Positions 36,640-47,805 of a stretch of DNA of 64,000 nucleotides are shown piece after piece. Source of the DNA: Combretum micranthum (lineage: Eukaryota; Streptophyta; Magnoliopsida; Myrtales; Combretaceae). The DNA is taken from assembly GCA_024138025.1 (NCBI GenBank), contig JAMXBD010000962.1, forward strand, positions 186,001-250,000. Direction: 5' to 3'. The translations under genes were made by a program, and so were the position numbers. Numbering within the stretch: position 1 is the first letter of the stretch; the number at the start of each line of letters is the position of its first letter. Below the pieces are notes generated by a model. It saw nothing but the letters and a program-made list of their open reading frames with translations, ran no database searches and had not been told where the DNA came from.

Positions 36640-37303
36640 CACTTGCCAATCCGAGCAAAAAGATGGTACTCAAACCACTTATTCTGAGAATGATGCGGCG
36701 ATCTTACCACAAATTGGTACACTTACCACATTGAGCAAAAAGATTGGTACTCATAAAACTTACCACAATGGAACATAGTTACCACAAAACAACCGGCTTA
36801 CAACTTATAGCAAAAGGTTGATACTCTTACTACATACCACAATGGATGCAATTACCACAAAACAGCTAACGTACCACTTGTTGCAAAAAGTTGGTACTAT
36901 TACCGTTTACCACGATGCAAAGCACTTACTATTAAAAGACCAACTTACCACTATGTGCAAAAAGTTGGTACTTATAGAACTTATTATAATGAGATGCACT
37001 TACCACTATATGACTAACCTACCACTTATTGCAAAAAGTTAGTACTCATACCATTTACTATGATGCAATGATCTTATTATAATTTGACGAACTTATTGCT
37101 TTGTGCAAAAAGTTGATACTCAAAACAATTTATCACAATTGGACATACTACAAATGGACTAACTTACCACCATGCACAAAAAAAGTTAATACTAAAAAAG
37201 CTTACAACATTTTCACATACTTATCACAAATTTACCACTTTGTGTAAAAATTTAGTATTCAAACAAATTAGCATACTTTCCACAAACAGATCAACTACCA
37301 TAC
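36640..37303. repeat. ~75-bp minisatellite, left part
   Basis: GCAAAAAGTTGGTACTC and close variants begin near 36654, 36735, 36811, 36881, 36957, 37030, 37103, 37174 and 37242, separated by TTACCAC-rich stretches. The array resumes at 39563 beyond LTR E1. Confidence 0.75.
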
Positions 37304-39558
37304 TGTGACGTCCTAAAATAAGGCATTATAACCTGCCACGTATCATCTCTTGAAATAGAACATGCTTAAGCTCTAATATCCACAAACGATTAAATATTAC
37401 CTGTAAACACACACATATAGGATATCTCATAGGATACTCAATATAACCTGTATAATCTGGAAACACAAGTAACTTCATAACATTCTTGTTCAATCAAGCA
37501 AACATCCTAGTTGGCATATCCATAAGCCAACAATCTAACATAACTACAGAAATTGTCTACAAGAGAAAAACCTTTATTTACAACTTAGTCTTCCAACAAC
37601 AAATGATCTAATAATTGTTCATAAAACATAATAATAAAAATCTAACTTTCAGCTGGGTAGCCAGGTCCACTATTGCCATCCCCTTGATCAAAGATCAGAT
37701 CATAACCCAAAAGATCATATACAATGTCTTCATCACCTGTACCTGAAATTTTAAAAAGTGAGCTGCGAAGCTCAGAGAGATAACTCCAATCCTTAAAAGC
37801 AAATGCAAATGCAAATGCACACGCACACGCAACAGATATATAGATCAAATGCACTAAGTTTAATGCAAGCAATCAGTTTGTTATCTTTTTATATTATGCA
37901 AATCAACACAGTTCAAAACTATGTATACTCTAGTCCCGAACTCAAAGCAACTTAGACTCTTCTTGAAAACAACCAACTCTTTGAAAATAAGATAATTATA
38001 TACATATATGGATGAGTGGATACTCCCCAAACACCCCGTTTTCCCTAGTTCTACCGGAATCATATCAATGCAATAGTCCACTCGGGACAACCTCACACTA
38101 AGATCATTGTTTATCAGGTCTTTACTGGTCAAAGCCAAGTACAACCAAGCAAACAATTATTAAGCCGAATAGAATTAGGTTTATTATGAAGTTTTGTTTC
38201 TACAACCGGTCAAGCAATACTAAACTTACAAGCAAAAACAACAAGTAGGGATTGGTCGTACCTTTATCAATTTCAGGAATACAATTCAAATCCTCAAATC
38301 CGATATCAACAACAACAAAGACAACCCGAACTCCACAAACTCCTATATCAACACCAACAATAATTCCACAAACTCTAAATATCCTGTTACAACATATATA
38401 TACATACATCAACAAATATAAACACGTTATCAAAATATCCTAATAGACATGAATTCTCCAAAATCCCTAACCTAACAAGAAATCTCTGCTATTTGCACCG
38501 TCTACTCCTATCAAACTCCACAAATATCCTCAAGAACAACAATGAACCGTACAAAACTCCACAAACACCAAATATTTCACAAAAACCCTAATTTGCATAA
38601 CATAAAGAACGTACAAGGATCATCTAATCATACATTGATTAACACCATCATAGAGGAGATACAAGTTATCGATTTAGATTAACACGAACCCAATCTACAT
38701 ATACCAAATTCGGATCTCACCCAAAGCTAGGGTTCCTTTATGCAAACAACCACAAAGTCCTTGGAACTTGAATGAAATTCGCATAAACATGAGAACATTA
38801 TACTTACTTGTTTAAACCACAAAACTCACTCCTTATCTAATCGAGACAGATTAAACCCGAGATCTTAATCCTTCCCACGTTTTCCTTTAAGAACACAAAA
38901 AAACCCTAAAAAATCATGCATAAATCCGTAGAAAACATATTATAGATGGATTAGGATCACTCACCTTTGATCAAACTTGCTTGAGGATGAAGATTCCACA
39001 CTAGAACATAAGAAATAGCTAGACTTCTCTCTCTTATGAAGAAAAAAGGATGAAATAACTTCTGTTGAAAAATCATCGGATTAGTGCGTCTATTTATAGA
39101 ATTTGCACGCCGGCAAATTTAATTTCTACGCCGACGGCGTAGGATCCTCAGGAGGCGGCGTTTGACGTGCAACAAAAATCCTTTGCATCGTTTCGAACAT
39201 CAAATGCCGACAAAACCTAACTCAACACTGGCAGCATTTGACTCCAGCATTAGACAATAATGCTTTTGATCCAACTTCAACACCGGTAAAAACACACAAC
39301 ACACACGTACACCGACGTTCACTCTGGAGTTAAAGAATTTGGTACTGTACACCACCTACGCTGCCTCTACGCCGGCTGCGTTCCCTTTCCAGATGCCGGC
39401 GTTGCATCTGTCAAAAATTGCAAACATTCCAAAACTTCACAATTCTTTGTCAAAATAAAGATTAACCAAATTTAACTTGTTTTGTAGTTTTGATATAAGC
39501 TTATATATATATATCATGACTCATTTATCTTCATTTAATCTTATTTTTCTATGTGTTA
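37304..39558 (-). mobile_element. Solo LTR E1, inserted in the minisatellite
   Basis: In plus coordinates it begins TGTGACGTCC, the reverse complement of an LTR end in GGACGTCACA. The minus orientation follows from TATAAATA (39098-39091), a donor-like AAAG|GTGAGTGATC (38964-38963), an acceptor-like TTTCAG (to 37743) and an acidic frame. A GC-rich patch of CGCCGGCG-like words (39105-39415) lies upstream of the TATA box. The right end is approximate: TACCAT occurs near both edges (37296-37301 and 39559-39564) but a clean TG...CA with a 5-bp duplication was not found. Confidence 0.6.
37642..37742 (-). other. Acidic micro-frame in LTR E1
   Basis: Begins directly after AAATTTCAG (minus strand) in the same phase as the Tekay copy, opens GTGDEDIVYDLL and ends with a stop at 37642. 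It is rich in Asp and Glu but the last third is Gly/Pro-rich. An ordinary random frame cannot be excluded. Confidence 0.4.
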
Positions 39559-39640
39559 TACCATGCAAAAAGTTGGTACTCAAATAACCCATCACATTTT
39601 ACTTACACCAAACGGACCAAATTACAACATATGAGCACAA
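39559..39640. repeat. ~75-bp minisatellite, right part
   Basis: CATGCAAAAAGTTGGTACTC at 39562 resumes the array interrupted at 37303, then decays. Confidence 0.65.
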
Positions 39641-40204
39641 AAGCATAGAATGCCTTTTTTTACAAGCATGATGGCATGATAAAGATTGACTCACTAGTAC
39701 ATGAGATTTTGAATATTATATTTATTTTTCATATGAAAATATCATAAATTGTATATGTTATTAATACATATATTATGATATATATATATATATATATATC
39801 ATATAACCACCTCGCACAATGCAAACTCTATGTAGGCAAGGGTAATTATTGAGTAAGTAACATCTGGAACCATATGCAAGGATTCAAAATCAATTCTAAA
39901 TCTAATATCAGCACAATATTTCATAAAATTAACCAGATACAATATATTTTGAGATGCTTAAATATGAAAAAATATTAATAGAAGTATCACGGTTTACGAA
40001 ACCACCGAAAGAAGTTGCCTCTTCGTTCTTTTAGGATATTTGCACAATATAAAAGAGTATGAAAAATTTCTAATTAGCATATCAACATTACCAATGTACA
40101 AGAGATAAGAGGTGGTAAGAAGGTCATACTTCCTATCTCTCTTAACAATATTCGTTTTCCATATCCTTGATTGATAAAGATGATAGAGCATAACAATCCA
40201 CATC
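39641..40204. other. Intergenic with an (AT)n run
   Basis: A dinucleotide run lies around 39777-39800. No gene is seen. Confidence 0.4.
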
Positions 40205-40850
40205 ATTAAGCCATTAATATCCTTTTACTTATGCAATAAAATCGAATCTATTCATAAATGACCAAGCTTTTCGTTGATCTAATATCAGTTTCGTGAACAA
40301 CCATAAGCCATATAAATACCCTATGTTTCTATTTTTTTCACATACTTATGCAAAGAAATATAATCTATTCCATGAATAAGCATGCTTTTGATTAGTCTAA
40401 CATCAATTTTCATAAATAACCATCAGCTTTAGATGGGCTCTCTTACATTTATATTATATATATATATTCATATACTCATGTAATGAAATTGTATCTATTC
40501 CATGAATGAACATGCTTTCAATTGGTTTGGCATCAATATTCATAAACAACCATAAGCTATAGGCCTATAGAAAGCTCTCTTGCGTTTCTATTTTATTTTA
40601 TTTTTTTCACATACTTACGCAATAAAATCAAATCTATTCCAAAATGGCAAGCTTTCTATTGGTCTCATGTCAATTTTCATAAGCAACCATCAATCATATA
40701 CAACTTCTTCTACATTTCTATCTATTTCACATGCTTATGCTATGAAACCAAATCCATTTCATAAATGTTACAAGTTTTCAATTGGTCCTAACATTTGTAA
40801 AAAGAATCTAGTAGAAGTTAGCAAAATCTATTTCTTTTTTTTTTTTTCAA
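40205..40850. repeat. ~120-bp degenerate minisatellite (about five copies)
   Basis: Units carry ACTTATGCAATAAAATC, CTATTCCATGAAT, GCTTTCAATTGG and CATAAACAACCATAAGC in that order, repeating near 40205, 40315, 40440, 40570 and 40690. Copies differ at many positions. Confidence 0.7.
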
Positions 40851-42317
40851 TGCAAAATACACCACTTCATAACTCTCAAATAATTAAAGAAACCCTTTCC
40901 CTTTAGTTTCTATTTAGAGAGATCACATTTTGTCTGACTAACTGCAGACACATTATCAATTCTTAAAAGAAGAGCAAAGCTACACATTGTACACTCAGGC
41001 CCCAACTCAGAGCCATTTAAATGCACATAACAATGAAGAAATTTTACCCACTTTTTTAATCTTTCAACAAATTAAGAAAAGAAAAATTTATCAACAACAT
41101 ATGAGTAAACCTAAAAGAACTCATAGCATGACAAGTTAAAATACAACAAGGTGGCATTTGCACAAGTAACAAACGATATAAAACTATAACATTGTTGCTG
41201 TACAATCTTCAAATCCCAAACTAAAAAAGAATATTATCCAAATCCCAAACTAAAAAAGAGTACGCATATTTCACGTAGGCAAAACGAAGACCATATGACT
41301 TATTGCAATAACATCTCCTATGGTGCTGCATTCCATGTTGGAACGAATGATGATTACGTATATTACGCATTTAGCATATGGGGAACTTTTATGGCTTTGC
41401 CTAATCATTTATTTGACTATTAAAAAAATATAATAAAGATACATTAAGTGTTTTAATGGTGTCATCATAGTTGGATATAGATTTAAGACAATATCAATCT
41501 TATTATAAAACATGATAGTATCGTAGAGTTTTCCATAACACATGCTGTTAATAAATCATAATCTCATTTTCTCTTATTTGTTACATACATTATATATATA
41601 TACACATTTTTTTATTAAATTATAATGTATATACTCTAAATCTATTTTTTTTTAACTTAAGTCTAAATCTATTGTTGAAATGTTACATAAAATAGTCAAC
41701 ATAACAAAATATATTTATAGTTTTCCTCTTCACAACTTATTAGTGAGTTTCTCCCATTCTCTCTCTCTCTCTCTTTGAAACTTCTGATCATACCCTAGTG
41801 CAGGGCAGCTTAGTTGTCCCTCCTTTTTAAACCTTTTCCCTTTATTCACTATCTAGAACCCACAAATCTACCACTATTGTCTATCATTAAAGATCTAGAT
41901 TTTTCTATATCGCTTTCATCATCATCAATCCATTGATAATACATTTCCATCTTCACATGCTCATATTTGCAGATCTGGTTGGGATGAAGCTATGATGATC
42001 ATACCGATATTGGAGTGACAATAGCTTTTAGAATAAGTGGGTTTTTTTTTTCCTTTTCTTTGTTTATTTTTTTTATCACTTTATGGGATTTTGTCTAGCT
42101 AGTGTCCTGATTTTTCATTTTCTTTGTAGAATTAATAGTGTACAAGAGATATTTCAACCCTTAGTTGTAAAAGAGATGCATCCATTTTGGATTTAGTCTT
42201 TAGACCCCATCTTTTCAATTGTTTGGTTAGGATTCCATATCTTATGTACTGGATCTTGCTATATTATTATTAACGAAATGAATTTTTGTTTTCCGACAGA
42301 AAAAGAAAAGTACTATA
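40851..42317. other. Intergenic, nothing recognised
   Basis: AT-rich, with a direct repeat of AATCCCAAACTAAAAAAGA at about 41211 and 41241 and a short (CT)n run near 41759. No gene is seen. Confidence 0.4.
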
Positions 42318-42318
42318 T

Positions 42319-42766
42319 GGGGTTAATGATAAAAATGATACATGAATTTTTGCAAAATGTTCAATCAGGTTCCTGGAGTTTCAATCAGGTCCCTGAAGTT
42401 TCATTTTGAACAATTTGGTGCTTAAACTTTTGTAAAATATTCAATCAGATATCTAAAATTTTATTTTGAACAATTTGGTACCTAAACAAAGTTTTCAGGG
42501 ACATTTTTCATACCTGAAGTTTGATTTTGACAATTTTAGTATCCGAGCAAAGTTTTTATAGATTTTTTCAAACTTGAAGCAAATTTAATTAGGTACGAAA
42601 AAAGTTCGCAGAAACTTTGTTTAGGTACTAAAATTGTCAAAACAAAACTTTAAGTACTTGGTTGAACTTTTTCCGAAAGTTAGTAACCAAATTATTTAAA
42701 ACAAAACTTTAAGTACCTGATTAAACATTTTGTCAAAGTTTGGGTACCATTTTTGATATTAACCCT
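42319..42766. mobile_element. MITE with ~50-bp imperfect terminal inverted repeats
   Basis: The left end GGGGTTAATGATAAAAATG matches in reverse complement the right end ending TTTTTGATATTAACCCT. Pairing continues through AAAATGTTCAATCAGG against CTGATTAAACATTTTG. The interior repeats the phrase TTCAATCAGGTACCTAAA. No clear target duplication. Confidence 0.6.
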
Positions 42767-43055
42767 AATATATTTATAAGAATAATGTTATGAATGGATC
42801 CTAAACTTTGATAATATGTGTAATTAGATATCTGAACTTTGAAAATGATCAATTTAGTATTTGAAAAACTTTTAAATGGATCAATTTAGTACCTAAAGGA
42901 ACTTGATAAAGGTACTATTGGCATGCATAAAAAGTTTTTTCAGGTATTAAATTAATAAATTTTAAAATTTAGGTATTAAATTGAATAATTTCGAAGTTTA
43001 GATACCTAATTGCACTTTTTATAAAATTCATATACCATTCGCGATATTAACCCTA
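42767..43055. mobile_element. Second, truncated MITE of the same type
   Basis: It carries the same interior phrases (TAATTAGATATCTGAACTTT) and a right end GCGATATTAACCCT, but lacks a matching left end. It lies directly next to the first copy. Confidence 0.5.
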
Positions 43056-44204
43056 CATTTATATTATATAGTTAATTATGTATTACAATGGCTTATATAA
43101 CATGGCACATACAGTAATGCATAAGAGATGATACATTATACGATATGTCACATATAATATATATTAAATTATCATATAAATATAGTATATTATAGAATAC
43201 ACATAATCAAAATGATTCAATGGGTATATGTTGAAGGTAGAAGTAAATTTATTCTTGTTTATATATAAAAAGTATAAATTAATATATCTATATAATATTT
43301 TTACATTTTTATGACTTGTTCATCAGGGCGGATGGTAAATGCAACTTTTCCTAAATTTATTGTGTATATGTATGTATAAATTATTAAAAGGTAAGAGCTT
43401 ATTGTTTTTAAAACTTATTTTAATACCCCCAACATTCTACTGGAAGAAAACTACCTCATTCATATTTTCAACACACGGAAGCTTCTACATTTCTATCAAC
43501 GGATGTTAAATAGTATTGTAAACTTCAACAATTCTTTCCATGCAAATTATATTATGTTTTACTTAATTAGTTTAGTGATTAATTTTTTTGAGAAGTATAA
43601 TTCGACTGTATACATAGAATTATTAATCCAATCCTGCTTTATCCCACCGATTGGTTAGGACTAAACTCCGGCAACTAATCCATCCTACATCCAAAATTCT
43701 AAAAGTCATCGAGACGCCACCCACAATTATAATTCCTTCTTAAGTTTATCCTATCTTCAACTTTATCGTGACCACTAAGCGCAGTCAAGGCGTGTAATCC
43801 GTGACAAAAATATGAAATCATTTTTTTTCCCCTCTTTAATTTCTTTTTAATTTTTATATTATACGTGTTTGTAGCTAAGTAGCTGACCGTCACCCATGGA
43901 CAAATTCCTATTATAAAGAGGACCATTTCGTTGATCTACTCAAACAGGTCGATCTACATGCGAACTATTCATGGGTTGACTCGAACTTGTTTGATCTAGA
44001 AGTCAAACTTGAACCACACATAAAACTTTTTTTTATTCAAACAAACTAAGCTTGCCTTTCTATTCAAGCTTTTATTTAAGCTTGTGAATAGCTCCTTATC
44101 ATGCCTAGTCATAGGTTCTTTATATATTATTATATATATAATTATAAATATTAGGTATTTGTATACATTATATTATAATATTAAAGTTTTAATAAATTAT
44201 TATT
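43056..44204. other. Intergenic, nothing certain
   Basis: AT-rich. Words like AAGCTTGCC and AAGCTTTTATTTAAGC at 44045-44085 resemble hAT-derived sequence. No gene is seen. Confidence 0.35.
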
Positions 44205-44957
44205 AAGGTTGTTCATTAAACCGAATCAAGCCGAAATCGAAACTGAACCGAACCGAACCAAACCGAACCGATCCACAAGATACAGTTCTTTTATATTCCG
44301 GTTTGGCTCAGGAAGAGCCTAAACGGTTATGATTCAGTTCAAGGGGTCGAACTGAACAGGACCACTTTACATTAAAAAAAAAAAAATAAGAGCTATTTTA
44401 TTTATTTATAACTCTCGAGTATTACATATTAAGACTTGTATTGCTTTAAGATTAATTCAACAAAATGCAAAACTCTTATCATAGAATACATCTATAGGAG
44501 CAGGTTTTATACTAGGTTGCAACATCTATAACCAACAATACTGAGATAATTTAGAACTTTAAACTAATTAGTAAAACATAAATTTAAATACGTTGTAAAG
44601 GAAGAATATTACAAGTAAATGTGGAATTAATACAAAAGAATAATTTTCTTAGTTATTGGTATAGATTTATTAAAAATATATGTGAATTTAATTCTTATAC
44701 AACTTTCCTCAATCTAAACATCGTTTTTTTTCCTTGCAAATTCAAATGACTATTAATATTATTTATTAGAACCAAATCTTTTAAAGGCGATTCAAATAGA
44801 ATCGAACAGCATGTGAAGCAGTTTGGTTCAAAACCCCAAACCATTAAAAGCGACTTGGTTCATTAAGGGTTTGAATCGAATTGTTTTGAATACGGTTAGG
44901 TTTGGTTTGACCCCTGAATCGAACCGAACCAAACCAAATTGAACCATGAACAACCTT
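44205..44957. mobile_element. Non-autonomous TIR element (AAGGTTGTTCA ends, CCGAAC-rich)
   Basis: AAGGTTGTTCAT at 44205 and ATGAACAACCTT at 44946-44957 are perfect 12-bp inverted ends. Subterminal blocks are rich in CCGAACC/GGTTCGG words on both sides, as in plant hAT-related MITEs. No transposase and no clear duplication. Confidence 0.65.
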
Positions 44958-46900
44958 ATAATATCTCCAATATTAGTTTATAATATTATGTATTATCTCT
45001 AAATAAATCTAATAGGTTTAAAATGATCTACTTGAGTTGGTTAATCAACTCATGAACCAAGGTCGGGGTTTGGGAATCTTTGATGGGCGTATTTCTAAGA
45101 TTAGATAGAAACTCAACCCAATTTAAACTTGATTATATCTCAAACGAGCCATATCTAAACGTTTGAAAACTTAGCTTACTTCAACTAATTTATGGTCTGT
45201 CTTCTAAAATTTTTTGTTAAAATCATTTTGTTTTTGTTATCAATATTACCCCAATAATCCTTAGAGATTAGGGTAATTACTGATTTTCAGTTATAGATGA
45301 TAGTGGGTAGTGCTAGCAATTTGTGTTATCGTATCGTGTCGTGTCTCATATCCATGTCAAATGGGTTCATGTTTGAAAAATCTCAACTTATGATCTGACC
45401 TATTTATTAATCGCATATGAAATCTAAACCGGTGATTCGATTTGTTTATACCGTGTCTCATGTCGATCTGTTTATTTCTTGATAAGACATATGAAAATAT
45501 ATAAATTTTATTGGCATTAACATATTTTGTGTTATCTTGAAAAGTTAATGTATTAAAATAATTATTATCCTGCTTAAACCTAGTTATATTATAATGCGAA
45601 CACACATACATATAATATATTCAATATGTAACAAATGAATTACTAGCAGGCGTGCACATACATTGCGTGTGTAAAAATTAAATTTAACAGTATGACAAAC
45701 TTTTGTTGTAACACGATGAGTAAATCAAAATATCTAAATGGTTGAAGAATAAAAAAAAAGTATAAGGGTATGAAATGTGCACGTAATAAATATGATAGAA
45801 AAAAATTATAACGATGAACTGGAAAAAAGATTTTTGTTAAAGTACGTAAAATTACAACGTATACTAAGCTGTATACCATGGGATGTTATGTTAATGGCAA
45901 TATACACTGAGCTATAACTAACAAATAGATAGCCTTTTGTTGCATTTTGTTAAATCTCATAAGCTCGTTGCAAAACCCATCATACAAATAGATACAATAG
46001 AATTAAGAAAAATATACAAAGCAACAATCAATTCAATAACTAACAAATTTTATTAGAAATAATATGTCGACGAAATCAATAGTAAGTTAATTAAAAATGA
46101 ATATGAAAATTAAAAAAACCTTTCGGTACATATATGGAAGTTATATAAATAAATATGAAAGTGAATAAATTTTTCGATAGATAAAACTAAACGGAAGTCA
46201 TTTGAAATGTGGACAAATGTCCCTTTTTTTGGCCATATGGACAAATGTCCTTAAATGGTGGGAATCTTAGCAACTAACGTGAAGTTGAACATTTTCATGT
46301 GTTCTGTAAACATAGATCATTAGAAACAAATGGAAACAAAATAAATGTCATAATCAATAAAAAAGTTTTTATAGACATTGATTTATGTATATGAAGAAAT
46401 ATATATATATATATATAAAGACAAATATATATCATAAAAATTATCACGATGAAGTCTCAATAAAAAACGATAGTAATAATCTCCTTTCTACTAAAGGTCC
46501 CCAGACCAAACAAATTGAACCTGCATATCGGACAATTGGTAATAGTCAGCTATTGATCTCTTAATTACATAAATTACAAATAATGCTACATGATGCATAA
46601 CCGAAAATACTGGAAATGACCAATTCGTTATCATTCTGGTTATATAATGTCCCTGTATGGGTTGACTGGTTTAGTATTATTCTGGTATCGTTTTTAAATC
46701 AATCCGAAAAATATACAGATATGATATCGATAAAAAATTTATAGTTTTTTTCATAAATTGACCAAATCAAACCGATACTGATCCGATATCGATAAGTAAT
46801 GGATAAAGATAAAAATCCGATAATCCAAACAGCTCTAAGTAATTATACTTTTTTTTTTCAGAATTAAATATCAATTGTACTTAACAATTAATTATAAAAA
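44958..46900. other. Intergenic, MITE fragments
   Basis: GCTAGCAATTTGTGTTATCG at about 45312 followed by TATCGTGTCGTGTC is a familiar MITE-like end. CCGATATCGATA-type words occur near 46715-46795. An (AT)n run lies at 46399-46415. No gene is seen. Confidence 0.35.
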
Positions 46901-46949
46901 GTATCAAAAAGTGCAATAAAAATTATTTTGATGTCATTGGAAAACAGTA

Positions 46950-47330
46950 ATGTCACATTTAGTACGTAAGAATCGTTTCTAATGGAATGGAATGAGTTAC
47001 AGAATGACAAATCCATTCCTATATTTGGATGGTTACATGAAATGGAATAGCTATAAAGTATATTTATCAAAATTGTACCTAGTAATAAATGCAAATGCAA
47101 ATCCATATATGTGATAGGATAAAAGGATAATTACATTTTGCACAGTTAATAAAGCTGAAATGGAATCGCAATTCCACATTTGAGAAGGCAGAATCGAATT
47201 TCCCTTTGAATCCGCAATTGTTAATTCCAAGGAATCGTGATTCTGACTTCTAAAAGTATATCCAAACGTAAGGAATGGAATGGAAGTGGGAATCCATTCT
47301 GGATCCATTTCGGCATACCAAATATAAGTG
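46950..47330. mobile_element. Probable MITE with GGAATGGAAT subterminal words
   Basis: AATGGAATGGAATGAG near 46980 and AGGAATGGAATGG near 47270, with internal paired words (AATCCATTC / GAATGGATT), suggest a small inverted-repeat element. Ends are not defined. Confidence 0.35.
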
Positions 47331-47576
47331 GACAAATTCATTAAATACATATTATAGGAAATTATCAAGGAAATATGTTTGTATGTTGAATGCTACATTA
47401 CTTTTATATCATTGCTTCTGAGCTCTTATGGTAAATGCTTTCATTTCTTGATTAATTTATCAATTAATCTCAATGTATGACATCTTGATTAACTAAATGC
47501 AAGAGAAAGATGCAATAGTACTAAAAAGGATTTTAAGATAATTTCTACTTATGTTAGAACAATATTTCACTCGTTC

Positions 47577-47805
47577 AATGTCATGACCTACTATCTCAGG
47601 CTCCACTGCAGCGGAGAGAGTGCCCCTAGGCCCCAGGACACCCTAAGTAAGGATCATGATGCCAAGTACATTGGCTCTCCCAACGCACTTGCAGGTACAA
47701 CCAGGACACCAGAGGTACTGCGTAACGACTCAGAACTCTACCGAACGTGGTATTATCCGTTTGGCTACACATTGTACGATTTTGTCCTTTTGGTGTTAGC
47801 ATTTT
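47577..47805 (+). mobile_element. LTR-like start (family I), fragment
   Basis: TGTCATGACCTACTATC followed by CTCCACTGCAGCGGA closely matches 52973 onward (TGTCACGACCTGCCATC, CTCCACTACAGCAGA). The stretch is GC-richer than its surroundings and its open frame matches no family I know. It is cut by solo LTR T2. Confidence 0.4.
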
